DNA of 64,000 nt from Psococerastis gibbosa (taxonomy: Eukaryota; Arthropoda; Insecta; Psocodea; Psocidae), in NCBI GenBank assembly GCA_963971405.1, contig OZ020484.1:6448001-6512000 (forward strand), given 5' to 3'. Below the pieces are notes generated by a model. The model was not told where the DNA came from. It searched no databases and saw only the letters and a program-made list of their open reading frames with translations. Position 1 is the first letter of the stretch, and each line of letters starts with the position of its first letter. Positions 1 to 12,100 of the stretch are shown here, in pieces. The translations under genes and the position numbers were made by a program.

Positions 1-155
1 GAACAAATTCTTCTGTAAAAATTTCGTTTTTATAAACAAAATTCCAAGACCCATTTAAAAAGACGTTGAGATACAGATCTTTCTGGAGTTGTTGCTTGTA
101 AAATGCATTAGAAATACTGAATTCCTCAGCAGAATCGTCCAAAATAAAGACCCAT
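1..155 (-). CDS. FAS-like exon 22 (partial, runs off the left edge)
   Basis: Acceptor TTACAG|ATG at 156-157, phase 2 in. RWVFILDDSAEEFSISNAFY matches xVFIxDxxAPEFSLxxPFYxxQL of FAS, and LYLNVFLNGSWNFVY matches LxxNVYRDGxWGSYR. The exon is open to position 1, so its 3' end and the remaining exons are outside the window. Confidence 0.85.
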
Positions 156-3100
156 CTGTAAGTGGAAGTCTTGTGGTTTCAGGTGTAAGCAACGGTATGT
201 AGTACCTACTAAAAGTTACTATTTGTATACTAATAAATGACGGATCACTCGTTTAAAAATTTAAACTAATACAATTAATAAATTAATCCCAACTTTCCTA
301 AATAATACTTGAACATCTACCGCAGCTGTGGCCCTTCTTGCCCCCGATATAGTGACGTATAAAGAGAATGTCGCCAGTCGAGTCAATGCAAAGCTCCGGT
401 TTATATTTCTTGAAGACGGTTCTGTCCGATTACTTTAAAGACTTATTCTCTGCTGCCTAATACACTAACTATCCTTAATCAGTAAGTTGGCTGGGTGCCG
501 TAATCGTAATCGTTGCATCTTACCTATGTTAAGGTAGATTAAGTAATTCTCAAATGACTATTAACTTATGATTCAGACTTAATACACGGGGGGAAGCCTA
601 TTTTTTATGTTCATTGCCCATGGGCTAATTAAATACCTGAAATTTTACTTTTATCTGGTACATATGGGATATTGTCCCAACTTACCTACCTTAAGACCGT
701 GGAAGTGTGTGACTGGATGCGTTGAATGAAATTGAATATTCCGTCTTTTGGCTCCGACTTTCCAACCAACAACAACTTTGTACACTCTTTTTGTTTTCTT
801 TTTAATGTGGCTATCAAATCGCCATCTCGCTCAGGAATACTGATAACTTGTTTATCTTCATTTAAGCCTACTATAATCTTCTAAAATAGAAATAAATTAA
901 TTTTTGATGACAATAATGCGATTAAAATGCTTGCTCTCTATCTCAGATGACTGTCTCTCAAATGACAAAGGACGGTTCCCATTATCGTTTGTTAACTCTC
1001 AGAAAAGAACACAGGATGACACCCCAAGATTGGGAGTTGGCGGTATCGTTCAGGAAGGGTAAGTCGTTTAGTAAAGAACATCAGCTAGTAGAGAGCTTCT
1101 AGCTTGGCGCCTTCAGCCGAGGTTGATTGTAGTATCCACTTTTGACTCACCCTTTTGAGTAATGTCATTTGTTCGCCGTCATCTGACACAAATGATGAAA
1201 CAACTGCAAAATCTTCTGGAGGGACATCTTTGCATGCAAAGCCCCTGGCTAACGCAAATTTATCCACGACCATTGAATTTATTTCAAATTGCTTTTTGGC
1301 GCATACAACTAAGTCATATTTGTGTCCATTCACTGTTGCCTTGCTGTCGACCTGTCAACATGTAGATAACGTTTGTTGATGTATCATACCTGCTACAATT
1401 GAACGGTTCAGCGTTAACTAGACGTTGAAATAGAGAACTTTACGTACTACGACAAAAACTTAGTGCGGTGATTACTGCACAGCTGATCAGCTGGTCTTTT
1501 ACAATTTAAAACATTTTCGTTATTCTTATTTTGTCAAAGTAGTTATTTGTTATTTCATAATTAATGGAAAGCTTGACTTTAAAAGTAAATTAAGACAATG
1601 AGGCCAAATGCCTACGTCTAAAAAATTACGCCCATGATTAACTTATGGAAAGAGGCATATTGTATCACTTCTTCATTAATTTTACGACGAAATAGCAGTT
1701 TGCTATGCTCATCATTTGAATTATAATAGGGCCAATGAAGTAGACTTAAAAATTAATAGCGGTCATTGGACTTTTAGCCTATCATTTGGGTGTAGATTTT
1801 TTTTTTTTTAATTTTAATAATTTTATGTGCGGGACTCTTTCGAATATTTGCACTGGGCGATGTATGTGTGTACAGAGGTGTTAGCTTATTTGGTTTTTGT
1901 TAGTAGTTTTCGTTTAGAATGATTCTCTTGTATTTGTCTATAGGTGTAGATTATCAATTATTGAAGTTTCTATAGCCTAAATTTTAATATTATTCAAGGT
2001 GGGAACGAATGCTTTACCCAAGCCAACCAGCCAACAATCAGAGCGAGGATTCCCCACAAGTTAAACATGTGCGCTATAATTGGGAATAAACCCCATCACA
2101 GTCGTTATTTCTTTAGGAAAGTTGTCCGCTAACTAATTGGCAAGCTTGAAATTTCTAACTGGGCTTCCAAATACATGCAGTATATGCAAGGGTGGGGTAT
2201 AACATAATGAAATTCTATTCCACAGAATTTTTGTGTCACGAAAACGTCGACAAGTACCGTACATGCAATGTAATGCTGTTAGCACAGAGAGTTTTCTACG
2301 TACCTTTACGTTGGGGAAGGCTGTTTCTATGGCATCAATCAGTTTTGCTAAATGGCCTTGTTGCAAATTCAGTACTTTTATGTCTCGCAATGTTTCCGCT
2401 ACATTTAGATTCGAAATGATTTGGCTACAAAACTCGATAAACTCACGAGTTGTCTGAAAGTACAACATATTAAACTGAATAGCCTATAACGGCTCGTACT
2501 CTCTTTTTAGATGAATACATTGCACGTATTCATATTTGAATGCTGGATTGTAATTCATGAGGGTTATACAAGGTCAACGAGGTCAACAAAGCAGCTGAGG
2601 TTGTTGGTTTTGACTGTAATGTCAACACCAATGGTTTAATAATTGTAGCCAAAAAGCCCAAAATTTCCTTATATTGAAAATAAAGACAACTTAATTTATT
2701 TCTTTCAATTTTGTACATTTGACCCAAAACAGGTGCTATAAATTCAGGGCATGCAAAGTAGTGGACTTGTGGTATCGACGCTGACTTTGACCCGAAAAAG
2801 GTTGTTGCTGAACTATCTGGCACTGCTGTGGGGGCATGTAAAGCAGACTGCCCCGGGCCTTCCTAGTTGAGTGTAGGAGAGGGCTTTTTAGTCATTACAG
2901 TCATTATTTATTTAAACTTCCTGACCAGAAATATTGTATATTTTCAGAACACCAACGATGTCGGGCATCCAGCTGGACTGGACGCACGTGAGGAACACGA
3001 AACCGATAGTATAGGAGATCCGAAGTAAGATCGACCTTCACCGATCTGTTTAATTGATGGAAATTGTTGAAAATTGTTTCATAAGCAATTTAGTAAGCTA

Positions 3101-6100
3101 AGAATTATAAAAAAAACTACTTTTCTGAAAAAAAATCCTGTCCATGCTATCATTAATTCAAAATTCAAAAATCACTTTTTGGTTGAATTTGCACCGATGT
3201 GTATAACGAAAAATTATTACACTAGACATAAGTACTAAGCCTATAGAGTATGAAAACGTAGGGCTGCCTATATTTTTCCCGGCCTTACTATTGGGTTGCC
3301 AGGTTTAAATAGGTACTAAGAATATAGTCTTGCTTATTCTATAAATTAAACATAAAAATAAGCTATGTTTTATTGCGAATACGATGATATAGGGTTGCCT
3401 GCAATAAGCCTATCCCGATTGAGGGTTGCCGAATTTTAAAAAAAAATGAAATATTGTGAACGTACTACAAAGAGATCCGAGAATATGTCTTTTGCGATAA
3501 ACGAAGACACAGAGTTGTACGTGCGCGTGGCTCTCCTACCGGGAAGTAAGAGAGTGCGTATGTCAGCAGTTCATGCAATACGAAATGATTACGATCGCGT
3601 CTTGATGTCTCATCATTCTGTGTTATGTAAATGCAAATGCTGTGTTTTACTCTATCGCACAAGACATAATCTGGGATCTCTTTGTCATGCGTTCATAATT
3701 TCATTTTTTTTTTAAATTCGACAACCCTCATTCAGGACGGACTCTATTCAGGCTAATCATCGTATTCGCAATAAAACAGCGCTTATTTGTATGTTTAGTT
3801 TATAGATGAAACAAGTAGGGGCAACCAACATATATTCTATAAGTACCTGCTTAAACACCGCAACCCAATTGTAAGGCCGGGAATAATATAGGCAACCTTA
3901 CGTTTTCATACTCTATAGGCTTAGTACTTGGTAGTATCCGGTCGCTACCTTCTGGAAAACACGGTGGTTTTTGCTCTCTAGTTTTTTTCCGTTTTAGTGG
4001 CTATAATAGGCTTTGCAGTGGAGTGAGTTGTGGTACAGGACAACCTCAACCCCTCAGGAAGTGGTGGGACGTCCTGGTTGCGTGCATTCGAGTGTTTTGT
4101 GTGAAATTTTGACTCAATTATTGGCAAGATGTTGTGAAGTAAAGGCAGGCTGCGACTCGTGTGTGTTAGTTGTGCCCTTGCTGCACGTCCATCAGAGCTG
4201 ATAACAGCCGTAGTAGAGACAGGAGTTTCATCCGTCTTTCATTATTAAGTACAGGGATTGGTTCTTACTCTAAGTGAGAGGCTTGCAGTACTTTGCCGGC
4301 ATGGAGCTGGGTGACGAGGGAAGTGATGAAATCACAGATCGTCCCGCAACTCGGTATTATCCTGAGGGGTACGACGGCACCTTAGAAGTGTACATGCGGT
4401 CAGCAAGCCGACTGAACCACATAAGCTTGGCGCAGAAACTGTTCTCCGAGTACAAGACGGTGGTGTCAGTGAACAAGGTGAACTCTTACAAACTGAAAGT
4501 TATTTTTAAGGACAGGCTCGAAGCTAACGAGTTAGCCAGCAAGGGACAAATTGGAGCAGCGTCATCCTACATCCCGGCTCGGGAAGTTCAAATAGACGGA
4601 GTGGTTAACTGCGAGCCTGAAGATGATCTGGACTTCCTCAGCAAAGTAGGATACGGAACCACTGGAGACGGAAGTGAAAAAATCAAACTCCTCAATGTCT
4701 TTCGCATCAACAAGGCAGTCAAAACAAATAACGGAATTGAGCATGTGCCGAGCAATTGTGTTCGGGTTACTTTTGAGGGGAAGAAGCTGCCACAGTGCAT
4801 GATTGTAGGGTACCTCAGACTCAATGTTCGAAGGTACGTGCCACGGGTGATGTCTTGCACTTCGTGCCTGAAGTTGCATCACACGGCCAAATATTGTGTC
4901 AACAAACCTGCCTGCAGTCAATGCGGGGGAAATCATGAAGGGGCATGTGAGACGAAGGCCTTCAGCTGCCCCAACTGCAAAGGTTCCTTCCCTACTTCGC
5001 AACATGACTGCCCAACCCTCAACAAGGCCCGCCGGAAAATCAAAACACAATACAGTGCTAGTCAACGGCCCATAGCGGTGGGAAATCGGTTCCTCGTACT
5101 AGCTGAGTCCTCATCTGACGCCTCGCAGGGAGAGGAGAATGCGAGGGCCTTACCTCTATCTACACAGGCACATAAGAGGCGTAGATGGCAGGTCTCCCCT
5201 AGCGTAAGTCCGGGGCAGGAAGGTCCCGATCCACTAGAGTTCCCGGAGTTGCCCCCTTCTCAGGCCTATGGTTAAGGTCGTAAATCGCAGTCTGAAGCAG
5301 CTGTTTCAGCGGACGCGGACGCTAAGGCGCAGAATACGCAACAGCGCCGTAGTGCAGGCAACCGGCGCCCAAGGGAGACTACAAGCCAAGGCTTGTCATT
5401 CCTCTCGATCCTCCGTGGTGTTGTTACGCAACTTATGAGCTACCTCAGAATCCCAAATCAGATTGCTACGTTTTTATGCGACTCCATCATCGAGCCCACT
5501 CAGATGCGCAGCAATACCTACAGCAGCCAGCATGACTAGACCTCTAAGATGTCTGCAGTGGAACATCACCAGTATCCGAAGAAGGGGAGACGAGCCGCTG
5601 CATATCATAGAGGAGAATGATTGCAATGTGATAGCTATCAAGGTGTTGAGCGCGGTCACAACTCTCTAGGCTTTCGGGCTAAACGAACTCCCGGCCTACC
5701 TTTTGGCTCAGCCACGTGGCCTTTAAAAATAAAAAAAATAAAAAAAAAAGGCTTAGTAGTTATGTCTAGTGCAAAATTTTTCCGTTAAACACATCGGTGC
5801 AAATTCAACAAAAAAAGTGATTTTTGAACTTTGAATTAATGATAGCCTGGCCAGGATTTTTACAGCTAACCCATTTTTTATAATTGTTAGCTTACTAAAT
5901 TGCTTAGACTACAACTGCGATCTCAAGTCGCGCCAACCACGAAGAACTGAGCTAGATGGGCAACTGTCCTCTCGGAGGACACCAGTTGCGAATGTGGTGA
6001 AACCCAAGACAACAGCAGCCACCTATTTCGATGCGCCCCCTGTCCCAATATCCTTGCACTCTGGACGACCTTTGAGAGTGCACCCACAGTGACACCTGAA

Positions 6101-9100
6101 TACTGGGGCCAGAAAATATGAGTCTCTACCTTGGACACGAAATCGTAAAGTAAGTTTTAAGTTTTAGTAATTTCCCAAATTCCAATGCTAAAGAATGGGG
6201 AACCATTTCTGCACCCAGTATCACTATGTTTGCGTATCACATCAAATTCTATCCTCTAGTATTTCGTAGCCATTTCCATACCTGGCTTGTAAGAGATTTC
6301 TAAAGTTCACGCATTAGCATTTTCTTGTCAGCAGTCATAGCGGAAGGTGTCAAGTTAACTGCTACTTACCTATACAGTACCTTCGAGAATCCATCTTTTC
6401 TAATTTTACCATTTTTCTACAGGCCTATCATTACCATTAAGTTGAAAATGATTGAGAAAGCGTATTAGATAATTATAGCTCTCGAACCTGTTCTGTAAAA
6501 TAGTTGCTTGGGAGGTTCAATAATAAATATGAATCTAGTCGGTGAGTACCATATAAAGGGGGGCCGAGAGATATCTGGAGCGTCAAGGACTGATAGTTTA
6601 GAGGTGACTCGATGCCCCAGAAAGACAGGTTTGAGACCAGCTCTGTCCAGATTTTCTTGACTCCCTTTTTTTAACTTTAGGGTAAAGCAAATAAATTTAA
6701 TGCTGCTCTGAAGTTACTAAACCTAACTAAACTACTTTTTAGGTTCAACCCCGGCAAGGCGGAACAGTTTTCCTTTTAAGTCGAGCCTTGAACCTTGACT
6801 TTCCGTGACACAGTTTAGTTCTATAGCAACTGCCACTATCCTTGGGCAAAAACATGATACAAATGTATACCTTTAACGGAGGCTGGGAATATGGCACAAT
6901 TGTCTGGACAGAGAGCGTACATGTCTTATTATGAGTTTCGTAGGAAACATCCTCAACGTATAAGCCATCGCATGCCAATTCATTTGTCGTAATGTCGTAT
7001 AAAATATCCAAATCTAGAAATAATATGTGTTAGGTATAATATTGTAGCTTAACTTTGCCAAATCCAATAGTATCAATAGCTCCCTGTGCTTCCGGTAGAA
7101 TGCACTGGGAATATTTCCGTTCATAGTAATATCTATGCATTTTGTTTCTGCATCTCGGCAACAACCAAGGACGCTTTTATTCCCTTTAGCCACTAAGTCT
7201 GATTCTTAACCTTTTCCACTGAAATCACATCTAGTACGGTAAATTTTCTAGATTTCCGTTTTTCTGGTCCAATGCTTTGTTCAGCTTCATGCTTAATACA
7301 GTTTCCTTATTTTTCTTTTTGTGACGTTTTTACGTATGTAAATCAGTTTTAAGGCCTATTGTGACCCCGTCTGACGGTCTGAGTATATTAGCACTGCTAC
7401 TTTGTTCCCCAAGACCTTTTTTCATTATTAAGGATCTTGCGTTTTCCGGTTAGCGTTTCTCAGCTTAGCCCTAAAGCCCTTAGGTGGCAGAATTAAGTCC
7501 TATTCTGTTCGTTATAGTGCATGTATCCCTAACCATAGTAAAACCACCCAAAAACCGTCTCATACTAACTCCCATCAAACTAGCATGTGTTGATTTGCTT
7601 TCTGTTTGCACACACACTCATTGAAACTATAAGTCATAGCTGAGATAAGTTGCACAGCGTTCAAATCGCTTGCACTGTATTTCTTCATGCTAGTTATGCC
7701 AAATACCGCTATTCAGTAGTTGGTATACTATAAACTAACATACTATCATTAGTTCCGTAATCAGCATTCGTCAATGCTACTTCAATGGCTCCAATGCTTC
7801 TAATTGTTAGTAGACGCTCTTCATGGCGACAGGCATTGAAATACACCAATTGCATCAATGCCTCTAACTTGACTGTCCAGTCTTGGGTTTTGGAAATTTT
7901 TCCGCGAATTCCTGAAATGAGTAAAAGTGAGAATTACAACTCGACAATTGGAACATATCCGTTCCCAGTCCGTTCATACCGGTGATACGTTTTGAGAAGT
8001 AGGCCCAAAATAGTGGGTTTTTACCCATTTTGATAGCAGCAGTAAGGTTTATATTTTACCGACGATGATTCATTCGTACATAACTGCAAACAGGGGGGCG
8101 GAGATCTCACTCAGAAATATGTTTTGATCAAATAGGATTGAAACAGTGACGTTTCACGAATTTTGCCTGTAGTAAGATTAAATGTACTCGTAACTACGCT
8201 AAACTGCGAAAAGTTGTGAAATATTGGAGTTTTACGCATTTTTATAGCAGCAAAATTTAAATTTTACTGACGAAGATTCACATAGCTGCTGACGTGCGGG
8301 TTTACGCATTTTCACCCTCCAAGGCGTATTGTTAACTCCGTAAACTCCAACCAGGGGGAAAATTAGATTAAAGACATGGATGCAAAATTGTCGGGTTTAT
8401 CCTTAATTTTTCCCTGAACCCGGCCTTGAATTCTATTTTTATAGGAAAATACTTACTGCTATCCGTCAAATCTATAGAAATCAAAAACTGTGCAGCGCTT
8501 GGTATGCAGTAGCCTTTTTCTCGAAGAATATTGTAAAATTCTTCTCTTGTTAGGCTGATAAGAGTATTTTGGTCACTCGAAAGTGGTGTTATTGTCTTGA
8601 TTTTTTCATCCGATTGTGAAATTCTTGCGTTTGCCAGTAATGTCCCGCTTTTTGTAATTTCAACATTCTGACAATGATGTAAGAGCATATTTTCCACTGT
8701 TAAGTCGGCTAAAAAATTGAGAAAATGCTTTATTTCAGCACCCCACAGTAATTTTAAGTATTTTACGTAGGCGTAAAGAGACTTTTGTTGGTGAGCTACG
8801 CAGCTACGTAGTTTTCTGTTACGCACACGAGGCAAAAAGCGAAAGCACATGCGTAACCTCCTTACATTCTGAGCCAATGATAGTTTTGTTTCGGCTATAT
8901 CCTTCCTTTTACCATTATCTCGTTTCCCTGGGAATTAATGTGGTAGGTAGGTACTCACCGGTCAGAGAAAGAGAGAAAGGCTCCGAAATTCTCAGATTCT
9001 TTATGGAAAATGGTTTCCGTAAATTTGACGGGTTCGATTGATAATACGTATACCAGAAGAGGTTCTGAAAAAACATTGCATGTGAATGTAGTCAGGCTTT

Positions 9101-12100
9101 AAATTACAAATATATTGTTTTGCTTCCAATTATTTCTACTTTTTCCGCGCCTTATCCCCTATGGGGGATGGCGGTACGGCGCTGCCGCGTCCACAGCCCT
9201 TTGTCTAGGGTGTCTTCGGTTGTGATTGTGAGTTGGTCCATATCTGCCTGGATCGTTGTCCGTAGCGTCAACGAACGTCGGTCTTCCTCTTCTCCTGGTT
9301 CCTGGGGAAACTTTGAACATGCCCATGCCATTTCTGAGCTTGAAAGTGAAATGGTTCCGGTTGCAGTGCATGTCTTGGATGCGATTGGCCTAGCCTTCTG
9401 GTATTAATTCCTTGCTAAGCAGTCCCATATGAGCCCCTCCGAACAAATTTTCGAGACCAGCTGCAGCGGCATTGCCTACAAGCTCTACATGTATGACTAA
9501 AACGCCGTTGCACGGGCCCGACATTTTCTTAAGAAAATCAGTAAAATTACTTAATGAACATTATCGCGAAGTTTTAGGGTGGCTCCCACAACCGATGGTG
9601 AAGCTATGGAATGTACCACCAACTGGCTAAATAACGCTGTCTTCTGATACATTTTTGTGAATGGTACTTAACATATCTAAGTTTTTCCACTGTCACTGCT
9701 GTCAGCTGATATTTAGAGTGTGATGTACCAGCGCACCAGCGTCCAAAATTCGAAACAAAATAAATATCGTCCGAAAGATCAGTGAGGTCGTTGACAGGGC
9801 CATAGATTCAAAGGGCCTTTAACGTCCATAAGTCCTTCAAAATAATAATAATAATAATAATGCTAACTCCTATGCCGAGTAGATTTGAAAGGGTATGAAT
9901 ATGAATAGTAAAGGCTATCCATACCTTTGGCGATATCCATCAGGTTCCCCTTAGCCTTATCATCAGCGATGAAGAGAGTCACCCTAAGCATTACTGACCC
10001 TAGTTGGTGGGTATTTGGGTAATTCGAAAATTGGTATTAGTAAAAATAGGTAGGATTTCTAGCAAAGTTTACTAAAAATCCCTTTAGTCATGATGTTTTC
10101 GGTTAAATGTGTCTATAAAATTACTTACCGCATATAGAGCTGCAGGAACAACAGCTTCCCCTCGGAAAATTTGTTCTTCAATGGCTCTATAAGTCTTCTT
10201 CAAAATATACCGCAAATTTATGACACGCTGGAAATAATGAAGTTATTTTTATCGTACATCGTAACTTAATCCGTCCCGTTCTACATTATCTCCAACTGTT
10301 TCCGAGGGAAACAATGTCATATACGATGCAGCGATTCTGGGACAGTCGTATTTATTTCTGTTACCCATTTAAAAATAGTCCACATCAACTTTAATGACTA
10401 AATTTCTTCTCTCGCGTATATTATCAAATAAAGAACTGAAGTCCTGCACAAAGGGTTGATTCAGTGATAAACAAATTTTTTTAAACTTACTTGTGAATTA
10501 ATGAATATATATTCAGGTTTGCCGATGGTTCGGAATGGGAACAGCTTGTTCAAAGAAAGAGTTTTCCTAGATACTGGGAAATTAGGCTCCGGGTATAATG
10601 CTGCTATATTAGAGTTGATCCCATTTAAGTATAATCTGTAAAAACAAACACTGTAGTTACCGAAATTGGGGGATTCGAATATTGAGTAAGTTTTTCTTTG
10701 CATCTCTGTACTAGTCGCTCAACATGTTAGCAAAGTCTTCATTAACATGTAGGATGTGCCGTTTCAACTTCATTTCAAAAAATTTACATAAATCAATCAA
10801 TCAAAAAGTAAATAAATAAATAAAGATTTACTTTGCTCAAAAAAATATGTATACCTAGATATATATATTAAACCCGTAAATGTAACAAATTATATCGTCT
10901 TATTTTCACATTTCGACGGAATAGAGGGAGCATATATTATTAGATTTCGTCCCGTTGCAATCTTTTGCAATGTCTTTCTAAAAAAAATATTATATATTGA
11001 CATTTTTGTTCTATCACTAAGCCAACCTAGCGGAGTTAGAGCGATTAAGCTCTCTCTTACACTCAACTAGGAACGCCCGGGACCGCTTGCTTTACATGCC
11101 CTCCAAAGCATGGCCAAAAAATGTAGCAAGTGTGAGACTCGAACCAATAACCTTTTGGGTGAAAGTTTCAAGTCTAGCAAACCTATGATAACCGGCCTGT
11201 AGAGCCAAGCCATTGGCCAGCATATCCACACATCCACAGAATCTAGAACACCCAGTATTTAAAATGTAATAACTAAAATAATGTTTTTTTTTTAAATAAA
11301 ATTGTAAAAATAAATATAATTTAAATAATTTATATTTATTTAATTGAATAGGTACTGATTACTATAGCTCTATAGGACTTACTTTCCGATGGCTTGCAAA
11401 AGGAAAACTAAGTTATCTGGTGCTAAACGATTTGTAAATGGAATATTGACACCTTTTGGAAAAGATCTCTTTAGGATAGCCTGTAGAAGTCCGTGTGGGG
11501 CTATCTCTATGAGTATTGCGTTCTCAGGAATATGGGCGCAGGCTTCTTCGAACAGTACAAAATGTAATAGGTTGTTTGTGAAATACTCAGCTGACGAGTA
11601 CAATGCAGCTTGTTTATCCCAGTCGGATTCAGGCACTGAAGAACTTATCCACTTACGTGACCGCAGCTTGGGCGTTTTTATTACCTATAATCACAATTTT
11701 TTAAAGTAACTTAAAGCTAATTTATTTGCCTACAACCTCCAACCCATAAGTTCTGCCCGTAAGGTTTATGGTTAAGCCGCAACTCAGGTTTGAATAAGGA
11801 CTTAAACTAATATCTTCACTTTTTTAAAGAAATGGCATATTTTCAAAATTCCGGCATTCCGAAACCAGTTGACCTACAAAGCTACAATTGGGCTTAAATT
11901 ATTGCATATTTAATGCTCATCAAAAGCGTATGCCCAAATCTCTTAAAAAAAATGCTTACTTTATGGGATGTATAGCAAGAACTGAAAAAAAGTCAGAAAA
12001 TTTCGTGGTTGTTCATGTGTTGTACTTTTTCCACAACTTTATGAGATTTGGAAACTTTGAAAGTCACTACCCTAATGGGTCTACAACATTCTAAAAAATC

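Larger units (their letters stand above)
3927..5749 (+). mobile_element. Non-LTR retrotransposon (I/Jockey-like), internally deleted
   Basis: Inserted in the right arm of the foldback element. The 9-bp target duplication GGCTTAGTA (3918-3926 and 5750-5758) bounds it, and it ends in an A-rich tail (5727-5749). It holds a complete ORF1 and then only the first 40 or so residues of the ORF2 endonuclease, followed directly by what looks like the 3' end. Most of ORF2 (endonuclease core, RT, RNase H) is missing, so it could move only in trans. Confidence 0.85.
3084..5908. mobile_element. Foldback element with about 360-bp inverted arms, split by a LINE
   Basis: The left arm (about 3084-3445) recurs inverted at about 3690-3926 and resumes at 5750-5908 after a LINE insertion. 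Anchors are AGCAATTTAGTAAGCTAA at the left end against TTAGCTTACTAAATTGCT at the right, and TATAGAGTATGAAAACGTA against its complement. The unpaired loop (3446-3690) has no recognised gene. It lies in the intron between exons 18 and 19. Probably a non-autonomous foldback DNA transposon. Confidence 0.8.

Noticed and set aside
2530-2823. 97-codon minus ORF as an extra FAS exon
   Set aside because: Exon 18 joins exon 19 in phase with the expected FAS spacing, leaving no place for it.
4562-5065. 167-codon minus ORF
   Set aside because: Shadow of the LINE ORF1 on the opposite strand.
9159-9371. 70-codon minus ORF with RRRGRPTFVDATD
   Set aside because: Only a faint resemblance to LINE C-terminal GRPxxRW motifs; not enough to call an element.
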